NCBI GenBank assembly: GCA_911728435.2
Contig: OU452199.1
Location: forward strand, 21,028,860 to 21,092,859
Reading direction: 5' to 3'
DNA: 64,000 nucleotides
Source: Apoderus coryli
Lineage: Eukaryota; Arthropoda; Insecta; Coleoptera; Attelabidae
The position numbers were made by a program, and so were the translations under genes. This document shows, in pieces, positions 54,085-64,000 of this stretch (positions within the stretch are counted from its first letter, which is position 1; every line of letters starts with the position of its first letter). The notes under the pieces are model-generated. The model saw only the letters and a list, made by a program, of their open reading frames with translations, was not told the origin of the DNA and ran no database searches.

Positions 54085-54925
54085 TCCCTTAAAATAAGAT
54101 ATCAGTTAGGCATGCGTCTGTCTTGTAGAGAAATTTACAGATACAAACAAAAACATGTATAATAAACTTTCAAAATGACGACCATTGGTTTCCAAACATT
54201 TTGAAATCCGGGTCATTACAAATAGATTTGTGGCCCTTCTAATTTCACTGATATCTAGCTCTTCAATGCAGTTGATTCCTCGTTGACGCATATCTTCTTT
54301 ACTCGTTATAGGTATCATGTAAACTTCCCGTTTCAAAATACCCCACAAATAAAAATCAAGTGGTGTAAGGTCAGGAGACCTCGCAGGCCAATGCCACGGC
54401 CCTAACCGTCTAAACCAGCGATCGTTGAACATGTGGAACAACTCTGTTGTTACTGCAATGAGGGGGTGCCCCGTCCAGTTGAAACTAACATGTACGATAT
54501 TCTTCATTAGAATCGTACATGTCATTAGACAGGTTACCCAAAAAATCGTGAACCACTGATCTTAGAATTTGAAGATACTTCTCGGAATTTAATATTTCAT
54601 CGTAAATATGAAACCTTATTTGGTTGGATTTTAAATAGCAAAAAACGTTATAACTAAGTATTCCTGAATATCCATTTGTTTAACTGCATTCACCCAGAAA
54701 TGTTAATTTCTTCTGTTAAAAATACCTTCCCCTGCAAATTTAGCTTCATCTGTCCAAATTATTTTCTCTAAACTCAGGATCTTCTTGGATGCGGATCAGA
54801 ACTGTTTCACAAAATTCAAAATTGTATTCTATATTGATAATCTCCTGGATCAAGGATTGCCCTTTTGTAAACTTGTATGGATGCATGTCGTGGTTTTTTA
54901 AAATCTTTTCAATGGAAGCGTATGT
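54085..54925 (-). pseudogene. Mariner-like transposase, broken, catalytic domain kept
   Basis: Minus strand: SIEKILKNHDMHPYKFTKGQ, EFCETVLIRIQEDPEF, IIWTDEAKFAGEGIFNRRN (first catalytic Asp), a decayed middle, FQLDGAPPHCSNN (second Asp, read in another frame), FRRLGPWHWPARSPDLTPLD with FYLWG (third Asp), then ISKCLETNGRHFESLL. Frameshifts and stops interrupt it. The DNA-binding domain is missing and the 5' side is joined to a family A tail. Confidence 0.82.
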
Positions 54926-54984
54926 TACACCGAAAAAGAAAATAATTTTGTGGCATAGCGGACAAAATGACTGGTTTTACGTAC

Positions 54985-55145
54985 ACAAGGGACTTTGTTT
55001 AATTTAGCAGGGCCTCAGTAATTCAGTAGAACCAGACCGAGGCATGGGTCGACAGATTCTGGCGCATTCGCATTTCGCTCTTATTATGCGCTTGTCAGAG
55101 TACCATAGGCGTTGCACATCTACAATATCGGCCTGCATTTAATCA
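54985..55145 (+). repeat. Family A tail block
   Basis: Matches 62568-62735 in inverse orientation and 2045-2112 in part: TTTGTTTAATTTAGCAGGGC, ACCGAGGCATGGGTCGACAG, and the end GGCCTGCATTTAATCA. Confidence 0.65.
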
Positions 55146-55591
55146 CAATAAAATATACAGTAGATATGTAAACTAGTACCATCGTCCAAAGATTATACTT
55201 ATTCGTATAGATCTATATTAGCTGCACCAACAACCGACAAAATGGCGAATCGTATTTTCCGGAGACCTGTTTTGGACCAAAAAAAATCAAAATACCTAAA
55301 TTATTTATTCAAACACAATTGAAGATAGGTATAGGCATCGAATATTAACTATAGACAAGTAGCGTCACTAGACGCTGAAAACGGCATCGACTCGTCTCAT
55401 TCCCATCTCATTTCTGGCCCGCTACTATATTATACTATATCTATATAATATACTATAAGATACTATACTATAACTATAAGCGCGGCGAATTGCTTTGAAC
55501 CCACGTACATCAGACGTACCGACACGAGGTGAAGTAACTGTCTATTATTTTAACTGTGGTATAGGGAAGTGTTAAACTAAAATACTACAAT

Positions 55592-56398
55592 ATACAGGGT
55601 GTTAGTAAATAAGTGCGACAAATTCCAGGAGGTAATTGTGCATGAAAAAATAATGACAGTTTGGTATATAAGCATATGTCTGCAAATGCTTCGTTTTCTG
55701 ATATTCTTAAAAACTGAATATTTAGTGATTGCTCTGAAACCGGTAGAGATATGCAACTGAAATTTAGTTGGTTTTAAGAGGTAGTTCAATTTGTGATAAG
55801 AAATCTCTCTTGCTTTTTAGGGGGCATCGTTTTTGTGCAAAAAAATTAAACATCTTACCCCGTATTTTTCATTTCTTTAATACATTAATTATCAAGAACT
55901 ATCTAAAACAATAAACATTAAACCAAAACAATAAGAGAAAATAACACTAATAATAAAGAAACGCTAATTTAACATTTCGTTGAAATATTCGCATTTAACA
56001 GAATGTTGACAGTAGCCTTAGCGTCGCCGCGAGATGCTTTATTTTTTTGCACAAATGCCCTTTACGATAAAAAAGCAAGAGATATTTTTTATCACAAATT
56101 GAACGAGGAATTCCAAAATGATTTTTAATTTGAAAAATTCTAGTGGTGTACTATTTTTTTTTCTTTAAAAAAATTGAGATTATTACCCGTATACGCGATA
56201 CTGATGGACATAAAATTCTTAATTGCATGTCAAAAAATGCGCAATAACTACCTCTTAATACCCACTAAATTTAATTTGCATATTTCCACCGGTTGCAGAG
56301 CAATCAATAAATCTTCAGTTTTTAAGAAAAACTTTAACTGTATCTCAGAAAACGAAGCATTTGCGGACATGTGTTTATAGCAACCTGACACCCTATAT
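55592..56398. mobile_element. Fold-back MITE, ACAGGGTGTTAG ends
   Basis: Starts TACAGGGTGTTAGTAAATAA and ends TGACACCCTATATA. Arms of about 250 to 300 bp (55592-55850 against 56035-56398) are inverted copies with notable divergence and a few insertions. The centre holds AT-rich DNA. A further copy of the left end starts at 56404 (to about 56480). Confidence 0.75.
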
Positions 56399-56403
56399 AT
56401 ATA

Positions 56404-56480
56404 TTTATATAGGGTGTTAGTAAATAAGTGCGACAAACTTCAGGAGGTAATTCTGCATGAAAAAATAATGACAGGTTCTA
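56404..56480 (+). mobile_element. Truncated second copy of the fold-back end
   Basis: Repeats AGGGTGTTAGTAAATAAGTG, then CAGGAGGTAATTCTGCATGA and GACAGGT, as at 55592-55660. Confidence 0.6.
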
Positions 56481-56496
56481 TATATATATTTATATA

Positions 56497-56560
56497 TGGT
56501 GTTTCATTTGAAATAGGAAATGTGGTATCAACTTCCGGTATAACCAGAAGTCATACAAAT
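56497..56560. repeat. Family C fragment
   Basis: GGTGTTTCATTTGAAATAGG is followed by CAACTTCCGGTATAACCAGA. Confidence 0.45.
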
Positions 56561-56689
56561 ATGACAATATTATCGACTGATAGATTGGGTTGACCTGAGT
56601 AATCGCTTAAACTTTCAAAATAATTGTATGGTTAGTTTTCCCAAAACTTCTAAGGTATACCATCAACCAGCAATCACCTTGTATATATT

Positions 56690-59150
56690 TCCATTTTAAC
56701 ATTGAGCGAATGAAGGGCATCTGCGCCTCGTATATATCCATAAGCCATGAAACAGCACATCAAGGGCATGACCGCATTTTAGGAGATGTTGAACGTGAAG
56801 TTCGTGCCATAATCCAAATTGCAGACGTCAAGGTGGCCGTGGTCTTTATGAAGGTCGATACAAAATACGAGCATTACCTATTGCCATAATACCAGCTTAC
56901 CACCTCCTTCTAGGTACACAGTTGGCATTGCTTTTGATACAGTCCATAATGAAGTACCTACTTGTTCGTAGTTATATATTATTATGTGCATTTTAAATTT
57001 ATGTTGCAGAAATAGTTGTTTATGTCTTTCAGTTGAATAAAACATTAAAAGCGCTCTTTATTCATACAAATATAATGTTGCAAATATATTTCGGGTATAA
57101 AGATTACCCTAATTTGCTTATCATGTAGTATGCCAGTTGTTTGTAAAGATTTTTTTGAACATAGCATAGATTTGCAGTAAACTGAACTGGTGCCCATGAG
57201 GCACGAATAGCTAGCTGTCCATACATAAATATGTCTTTATTTTTATTAATAATGACCAGGAGCGGTTTATGAACGTACCATCTACATATACACATAGTAA
57301 TGCATATCCCACCATAAAGAGGCCGATCAAATCCAATGTATAGGTAACACCAGCCGTAAAAATAGAAATAAAGAATGATACGGTTTAACTTAATGGACGA
57401 ATATTTATATGATGTTTGTTTTTTTTTCCTATTATTATTATTATTTAAGAAAACACAAATAAAAGAGATCGGGTAACGTTTTCAAACCTTGGGACAGCTT
57501 TTAGTTTAAACCACAGCAAAGTTCGACTAGGTCAGTCTTCAGGGGGGGTGCGCCACTAACTTTGCGGAAAAGTCAGACACCTACGATGATTTGTATGTCA
57601 CAACGCTTGAATCCACTACACTACACCATCATTCACCATAATTCAATTCAAAAAAATATATATTTACACGAAATTATTGTTCAGCAAACAAACAAAAAAA
57701 AAATTGAAATAATTACAGAAATAAATAACGTTGCAAAACAAAAAAATAATGAACTTTATCACTGAATTCCTATCCTAAAAATTATAAAGGAAATATTCAG
57801 TACAATAAACAATGTTTGGATCTCCCAAATACTAACATATGAAATTATTATATCTTAACAAAAAATATATTGTATTGATCAGTCATTAAATATGATTCAT
57901 TCACTTATAAATTTAAAAAAATATATATTACAAATAAAGTGAAAATGTAATCGATATAGATCTATTGTTTATATTTATTTTAATAATAAAATAAAACAAA
58001 ATAAGACGCCCTATACGTGATCACGAATAGTTCCCAACACTACTATATAAAATAGTTTTAAGATACATTTTTAATCCTCGTTATTATTATTTGAATGAAA
58101 TATCACACAATTACGCAATATAATAAAAAAAGAATACTAAACCCTTGATTATTTTTTTTTTCTGTTTTTTAGAATAAAAAATGTTTACTATTTAACAATT
58201 GAAGGAAAAACTAAATGGTACTATTTAACACAAAAATAATTATATGAATATACAGAAGGGAAAATTCATTTATTTCATTGTAACTCTGTTACGAGATATG
58301 AGTAATTCACTATGGAAATAAGTTAATAAAGAAAATTTATAAAATTACGTATTCAACAAATAAATTTTTAACAATAAAAACCTGGTCTCGTTCTGTTGAT
58401 CAACTATCCATCTTTACACAAACCCTCGAGAAGAACAATGAACAATACAACAGCAGTCATAAATCGATGATTGCCAAAAATTGGAGTCTAAATCGTCCCA
58501 AACGAATTTTTATCTATTACTTGATTGTAATGGACAAACGGAATAATATCCGAACTCAGGAAGAAGCCCTAAAAATATAAAACCAAGTCCAAAGTACGAT
58601 GTTTAATAAAAAGGAAGCACAAAAAAAATTAACGGAAAGTGTAGTTCCCTCACCTTGATATGGTGTGGCTTAATTGTAATCCAGTGATACTTTTCACTTG
58701 GCCAAATAGAAATCGGTTACAAAGTTGAGTCTGCATAAGAATTGAAAAAAAGGTATAATTAAATTTTGATCGATGAAGAAAAAAATCTGTAGAAGCTAAA
58801 ATAGTCAAGGACACTCACCCAACAAGAATTGAAGTAGTTAATACAAATCCAGACAAAGCTGATTGTTTGATCGCACAATGCACGCAATATATAATTTCCA
58901 GAAATCAAGCGATAATTTTGGATAATAAATCTCATAAATCCCACACAAAAATGGTTTCTAATCAAGTTTAGAACAATTTGAGAAAATATCCACTTTAACC
59001 ACTAGTATACTCTTGTAACACTCGACTTACAATGAATAATGACAATGAAAAATTCCACAAAACTCAATGTTTCGACCAATCAACACCTGGAGAATTAACA
59101 TTATTTATCGATGATACCACGCCAACGATTGTTAAAAGAACTAACACAAA
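56690..59150. other. No supported gene
   Basis: AT-rich. The segment at about 57180-57230 shares text with 21510-21550. At 56760-56880 a plus-strand run reads GHDRILGDVEREVRAIIQIA, which looks coding-like, but I recognise no family. The rest is featureless. Confidence 0.3.
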
Positions 59151-59151
59151 T

Positions 59152-59700
59152 ATATTTTTTCTACGACTGTCTTTAAATGCCTTTATTATATATATTATAT
59201 TTATCATGATTTGAAAATGTAGTACATTGTAATGCTGTTTTTCATTTACCCGTGCACAATAAGTTGCCTAGCAACAGGTGGGAAATATTTATTGTGCACG
59301 GGTAAATTTCCTGGTAATGACAAAAGTAGCGTCGCGCATGAAAAACCACCATAGCAACGCCGACAATACAAACACACCAAATTGACAGTTTATTTATAAT
59401 TCATAATAATTATAATTATTTCACTAATTACGAAGGTTTCAAAGCTATTTATATAATGGAAAACAGTGATAGTGAATATAGTTTAACACCACCTAGTCAG
59501 TTTAATGCTTCTAACTTATCGTTTCGAAAAACAAATATTTTGATAAAAATTATGTTTAATTTATTCAACAGCATTAAAACAGTCGTAGAAAAAGTATAGT
59601 GTGAAACTCACATGAAATGACCATTTCCTGCTCGTATGATTTGCAGCACTCGCAAACGATCATACTCGTAGGAAATATGTCATTTCATGTTCGTTGCACA
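59152..59700 (+). mobile_element. MITE family B, copy 4
   Basis: Begins TTTTTTCTACGACTGTC. It has an internal hairpin CCCGTGCACAATAAG..TTATTGTGCACGGG (about 59250-59305), then the exon-like ATG at 59456 (MENSDSEYSLTPPSQFNASN), with the donor region deleted. The core closes at CAGTCGTAGAAAAA (about 59592). The tail holds a second hairpin with ATGAAATGACCATTTCCTG. Confidence 0.8.
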
Positions 59701-59704
59701 ATAT

Positions 59705-60297
59705 ACTATTATTATATAATTAAAAAGGCGATAATTAACGTATTAAGAATATATGTTCAATTTACTAAATGATATAAAAAAACTAAATATTAATAATTAT
59801 TTCATAATTCAAATAATTTTGTAATTATTAATTTTAAATCAAAGAAAGAGTGCCCTCTTTAATTAAAATCTGAGAAGTTAAAATAGCGCACACGAAAAAT
59901 CAATAAATATGTACTTCTACTACTGTAGGTACCCTTATCAACAAATTTTGTTTATTCATAAATTTAAATATTTTATGCCTATTTAACAATAGATGGAGCG
60001 AGATATCTGTCATTACTTTTTTAATTAGAGCAATTTAAAATTTGAATCACGTAATCATTTGCGTTATGGTGCAGGTAAGTATAAACCTGATGGTTACGAC
60101 AGCACATACAGAGATAGTCAGAAACTATGTACAAAAAATCCATTAAACATATTTAATCCAAACATATTAATATCTGCTGGAACAGTCAATGTTTTCCTGG
60201 CAACAACTAATTTTCCTTTCTTTCTGAAAATTTTAAGAAAATAGAAATATTTTCAAATGTTACACGTAACAAGAAATAGAAAAATACTGGTTTACAT
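59705..60297. other. No supported gene
   Basis: AT-rich. One GCAGGTAAGT donor-like site at about 60070 without a recognisable exon. Confidence 0.35.
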
Positions 60298-62543
60298 ACA
60301 GGGTGTCCTACGGTGGCAACCCATTAGATGATTTCAGAAACTACTTCGAATTGAATTTTGAAAATTTCAGTGTCTATATTGTGAAATATGCTCTACTCAA
60401 ATAATATCATAGCAACGGCAAAGCACTTCCGGTTATACCGGAAGTTAATGGCAACTTTGTTATTTTAAATGGAACACCCTATATATTATTACATTTTTGG
60501 ATTCTAAATAAGATTTCAGACATATTTCATGTATAATGTCCTATACCTAACGTCAGTCGTTTTTAACTTATATCAAGATTTATGTCAAAATTGACAGTTT
60601 AGGGCTCTATAAGAATTCCGTTTTTCCTTGTAAATCAGTATTTAATAATTATTTTGCAGGTATTTTCTTATCAGGTGAGATCTTCTTTTTCGAATTGACA
60701 AGACATTTTCTGATTACTTTATACAGGGTGGTTAAAAAATTATATTGAAAACGGTTCAAGAAAAACAGTTGAAAGTCATTTTTTTCAAATGGAATGGGTA
60801 TATTATTATTATTTTATCTTCCTTAGCATTAAAAAAGAATGCAATTTTGTAATAGGTTATCATTTTCTAAAATGCATAGTTTTCGAAATATCGTCATTTT
60901 AAATTTTTCTGCAGCGCCTACCGTTGTCTCTCTGGAAGCTAGCTAATTAATTTAGTTAGCCATGAAATTATTGTCATTTTAAAGAAAAAATCCAGGGGAT
61001 AGATCTGGAGATCTCGCTGGCCAATCCCAAGGCCCTAAACGTTTGATCCATCGATCTACAAACATTACATTAAGCTGTTGTATGATTCTATTTCCACAGT
61101 GAGATGGTGCTCCATCTAACTGGTACCAACAACTTCTTAATTAATTTAATGGTAGATCATCCAAAAAATGCGCCACAGCATTTTGTAAAATATAAAGATA
61201 ACCTTCGGTATTTAAATTATGCTCGTAAAAACGTTCACACTAAATTTATTTTGAAAATTTCGTTCACGAATAGCGTGCGGATTCTCAGAAGCCCAAAAAT
61301 GATTATTTTGTCTATTAACGATTCCATCTCTCGAAAATTTCGACTCATCTGTCATCATCACTTTTTGCAGAAACCCAGGATCTTCTTGCGTTCGTGTTAA
61401 AATGGTTTCGCAGAACCGTACACGTCGTTCGGCATCACCTGCTTCCAGAGCACAAAGATATTTGAATTTAAGTGGATGTAAACCACTACTTTTTAATATT
61501 TTTTGGACAGAGGATTTTGAAATTCCTAGATCTTGTGCAGCAGCAGGCACTGATGATTCAGAATATGTATTAAAATATGCCAAAACATTTACCACATTAT
61601 CCTCATTTGTAGTTACAGGTTTTTGTAGTACTCGATTTACATGACACTGCCCCCACCGTATTTGATTTCTCAAAATTCTTCTTAATTTTTCTCTAGTCAT
61701 TGTTGGCAAATGCGGATTTCTCTCGTTAAATACTCTACAGGTTTCACTTCACTTTGTTACATTCTCCATGGGTTAATAATACTTAATATTGATAAATAAC
61801 GACTGGTTGCATAGCAACAACTAATTTTATATTTAGTTTGACGTTTATGCTAATTCAGACAAATGTCATTATTTTCATGGCTAACTAAATTAATTAGCTA
61901 GCTTCCAGAGAGACAACGGTAGGCGCTGCAGAAAAATTTAAAATGACGATATTTCGAAAACTATGCATTTTAGAAAATGATAACCTATTACAAAATTGCA
62001 TTATTTTTTAATGCTAAGGAAGATAAAATAATAATAATATACCCATTCCATTTGAAAAAATTGACTTTCAACTGTTTTTCTTGAACCGTTTTCAATATAA
62101 TTTTTTAACCACCCTGTATAAAGTAATCAGAAAATGTCTTGTCAATTCGAAAAAGAAGATCCCACCTGATAAGAAAATACCTGCAAAATAATTATTAAAT
62201 ACTGATTTAAAAGGAAAAAACGGAATTCTTATGGAGCCCTAAACTGTCAATTTTGACATAAATCTTGATATAAGTCAAAAACGACTGACGTTAGGTATAG
62301 GACATGATACATGAAATATGTCTGAAATTTTATTTAGATTCCAAAAATGTAATAATATATAGGGTGTTCCATTTAAAATAACAAAGTTGCCATCAACTTC
62401 CGGTATAACCGGAAGTGCTATGCCGTTGCTATTATATTATTTGAGTAGAGCATATTTGACAATATAGACACTGAAATTTTCAAAATTCAATTCGAAGTAG
62501 TTTCTGAAATAATCTAATGGGTTGCCACCGTAGGACACCCTGT
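60298..62543. mobile_element. Mariner-like element nested in long inverted arms
   Basis: Outer ends are ACAGGGTGTCCTACGG and its inverse at 62543. An inner pair, ACAGGGTGGTTAAAAAA, lies at about 60722 and 62119. The arms (60298-60988 and 61861-62543) stay inverted through both the outer and inner units and include CTTCCGGTTATACCGGAAG in each. The transposase sits in the centre on the minus strand. Arms of nearly 690 bp are far longer than usual for mariner. Confidence 0.8.
61020..61763 (-). pseudogene. Mariner-like transposase, mostly open but truncated
   Basis: A possible start at 61763 (MENVTK) meets a TGA at codon 7; the frame then runs from TCRVFNERNPHLPTMTREKL (DNA-binding) to a stop at 61212. 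It includes YSESSVPAAAQDLGISKSSV (second helix-turn-helix), FCETILTRTQEDPGFLQKV and MMTDESKFSRDG (first catalytic Asp). Past a frameshift come WYQLDGAPSHCG (second Asp) and RWIKRLGPWDWPARSPDLSP, in other frames. The third catalytic Asp region is cut off by the arm junction near 61020, so it cannot work. Confidence 0.85.
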
Positions 62544-62567
62544 ATATCTACTGTTGTATATCTCATT

Positions 62568-62735
62568 GTGATTAAATGCAGGCCGATATTGTAGATGAAC
62601 AACGACTATGGTACTCTGACGAGCTCATAATAAGAGCGAAACGAATAGGTACGTCAGTATCTGTCGACCCATGCCTCGGTCTGGTTCTACTGAATTAGAC
62701 TGAGGCCCTGCTAAATTAAACAAAATCCCTTAGGT
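62568..62735 (-). repeat. Family A tail block, inverse copy
   Basis: Begins GATTAAATGCAGGCCGATAT and continues TCGACCCATGCCTCGGTCTG to CTGCTAAATTAAACAAAAT. It is the inverse of 54985-55145. Confidence 0.65.
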
Positions 62736-62764
62736 ACCTACCGTTATTACCTAGACATATATAT

Positions 62765-62860
62765 AACATCATGGTTGAAATGGGCTCGTGATCACCAAGA
62801 TCGTCTTTACTTTAGTGATCAAATGTCATGTTTACCGATGAATCCGTAATAAGGCTGGTA
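62765..62860 (+). pseudogene. Tc1-like transposase fragment
   Basis: LKWARDHQDRL and, after a frameshift, VMFTDESVIRL match the stretch before and at the first catalytic Asp of Tc1-family enzymes (WARDHxxW..V.FTDESRFRL). Only about 30 residues remain. Confidence 0.55.
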
Positions 62861-62899
62861 AGTGATGAGCATGCGTTGAGCCAAAAACAAGAACCACAG

Positions 62900-63245
62900 A
62901 TATTGGGAACATGTTCCCAAGCAGAAACATGGTAAGGAATTCATAATTGGTACAGCAACAAAACTCACTGTACAACTGCTCACTTTCAACATGAGTCAGA
63001 TTCGATAAACCATAGGACTCCTCACCATCCACTGCGCCATGAGAAACCACCTATAAGTAAGATGGCGCTGTATGACGGGGAGCTGCAATCTAGATTGTGT
63101 AATGGTGAAATTCAGACAGCTTACCATGTGATATGTGAGTGCGGGTCGCCTTACAACGAAGGTAACACGGTATTTTTCCACAATAAGCTCATGAGGCTAC
63201 AGTGAAACCGGGGACTTATGTCGTACGGATCCTTTACAAAAAAAG
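62900..63245 (+). pseudogene. LINE ORF2 C terminus and 3' tail (R1/Jockey-like)
   Basis: Across frameshifts it reads LTFNMSQIR, LLTIHCAMRNHL, KMALYDGELQ, RLCNGEIQTAYHVICECGS. This fits the end of the RNase H region and the C-terminal Cys/His motif (C..C....H...C) of insect LINEs. The following 63160-63245 tail (CATGAGGCTACAGTGAAAC..GTACGGATCCTTTAC, then an A-run) recurs at 34140-34225. Confidence 0.6.
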
Positions 63246-63579
63246 TGATGACAATCGATGGTGTGTCTCGAGAGGAAAAGGAGCACAACAATAACTTATA
63301 TGGCTCAAGCAGTGGTGTTGTGTGATTACCCGTAAATTGGATTGGAATTCTATTTGCTTAAATTTTATATTTGATAACTAGTGCGAGATCTCAAGTCCAA
63401 ATTGAATTAAAAAAATCCCGGTGGCAGCCAGTCGGAAAAGTAGATTTTTGATTTATGTATTTTTTATTTATACTTAGTCTACCACTGACACCACTATTAA
63501 TAAACAAATAATAGAATATTCTGACAGTCGCCGAATATAACCAAAGTGTCATATTGACAGTTATTTTAACTGAAATACC

Positions 63580-63970
63580 CATACGTAAGTAGGTACGGTG
63601 TTATTGTTATTTCACAGGTGTTTATTTGTCAAAATAATTACAGGTGTAGCGGGTGATGACATTTTTTTTATTTTTTGTTACTCGTATTTTATATTGACTT
63701 ACATTTACTTAAATATGCCAGCGATGAAAAAACTCTCCAAATAAACATTGTAGAGAATTAAGTGCTCTATCATTTGATGTGCAACATCGGTATTTTCTAT
63801 TAACAATGAAAAACATATGATTTTTTAAAACTTTGACAGGCCGCCATTTTGAAATTAGCTCTCCGATTTCAATCGCCAACGAATTCACGCGATTCCATGA
63901 CCTAGCCGATTTTTAACCAAATTTTGTTTCGATTGGTCAAAAAATGCGGCCTAGAACGTGGCGCAAAGTT
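63580..63970. repeat. Segment duplicated at 25480-26340, without the insertion
   Basis: GTGTTATTGTTATTTCACAG..GGTGATGACATTT, then CCAAATAAACATTGTAGAGA..TTTTGTTTCGATTGG. The two halves are separated here by about 20 bases, whereas about 500 bp intervene in the other copy. Confidence 0.75.
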
Positions 63971-63981
63971 TTCTATATCCC

Positions 63982-64000
63982 ATATATATATATATATATA
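63982..64000. repeat. (AT)n microsatellite at window end
   Basis: A run of alternating AT reaches the last base and probably continues beyond it. Confidence 0.9.

Noticed and set aside
57562..57765. 67-codon ORF as a small protein
   Set aside because: Low-complexity, Lys/Asn/Ile-rich translation of AT-rich DNA; no support.
1..64000. CRISPR array
   Set aside because: No short, evenly spaced identical repeats with unique spacers exist. The AGGCC words at 44.4-45.7 kb are too short and irregular.

Overview
The window looks like nuclear DNA of an insect. It is very AT-rich and has no bacterial-style operons, and nearly everything recognisable is a eukaryotic transposable element. These include Tc1/mariner-like, hAT, PIF/Harbinger-like, Jockey-like and RTE-like LINEs, a Penelope-like element, a Ty3/gypsy-type LTR element, tRNA-derived SINEs and many fold-back MITEs. 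Short ACAGGGTG termini recur dozens of times. The order of insect cannot be fixed from the sequence. No convincing host gene was found. The best candidates are a short secreted-type ORF at 39647-39853 (-) and two GC-rich islands near 32.4-32.7 kb and 43.7-44.25 kb.

Layout. 0-5 kb: a mariner remnant with perfect 55-bp inverted ends, an interspersed repeat (called family A here), a G-poor tandem repeat, and two MITEs, one with a clean TAA target duplication. 5-10 kb: mariner and Jockey LINE fragments, a first copy of a MITE family (family B), and a Penelope-like RT plus GIY-YIG pseudogene on the minus strand. 10-18.5 kb: a broken PIF/Harbinger locus (MADF fragment plus transposase fragment), a fold-back MITE, a Jockey LINE pseudogene and a Tc1-like fragment. 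18.48-20.66 kb: an LTR element with two 275-bp LTRs that look identical and a 4-bp target duplication; its only protein is an intact 453-aa integrase. 22-24.6 kb: a mariner-like transposase pseudogene between inverted arms of about 650 bp. 24.6-29 kb: SINEs, a mariner fragment, a segment that recurs at 63.6 kb, and an RTE-like LINE. 29-32.3 kb: nested palindromes carrying hammerhead-ribozyme-like motifs. 33-36 kb: a mariner fragment and a hAT (DUF4371-type) pseudogene. 37-39 kb: a mariner pseudogene. 42.7-45.7 kb: a large fold-back and a DNA transposon filled with AGGCC motifs. 46.5-56.5 kb: further family A, B and SINE copies, a second hammerhead palindrome with about 99% identical arms, and another fold-back. 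59-64 kb: family B, a second mariner with long arms, LINE and Tc1 fragments, and a duplicated segment.

How the parts relate. The motif CTGA(T/A)GA - T - stem - GAAAC occurs eight times, with a ninth degenerate relative. Its stems covary between copies, and the three copies with the best preserved core carry a GTC cleavage triplet. Hammerhead ribozymes are known from the terminal repeats of Penelope-like elements, and a Penelope-like coding remnant lies in this window, so these are probably non-autonomous Penelope- or retrozyme-type repeats. The LTR element is the only coding element here that looks intact and recent. Family B copies share the start of a spliced coding exon, which points to an unidentified autonomous parent.
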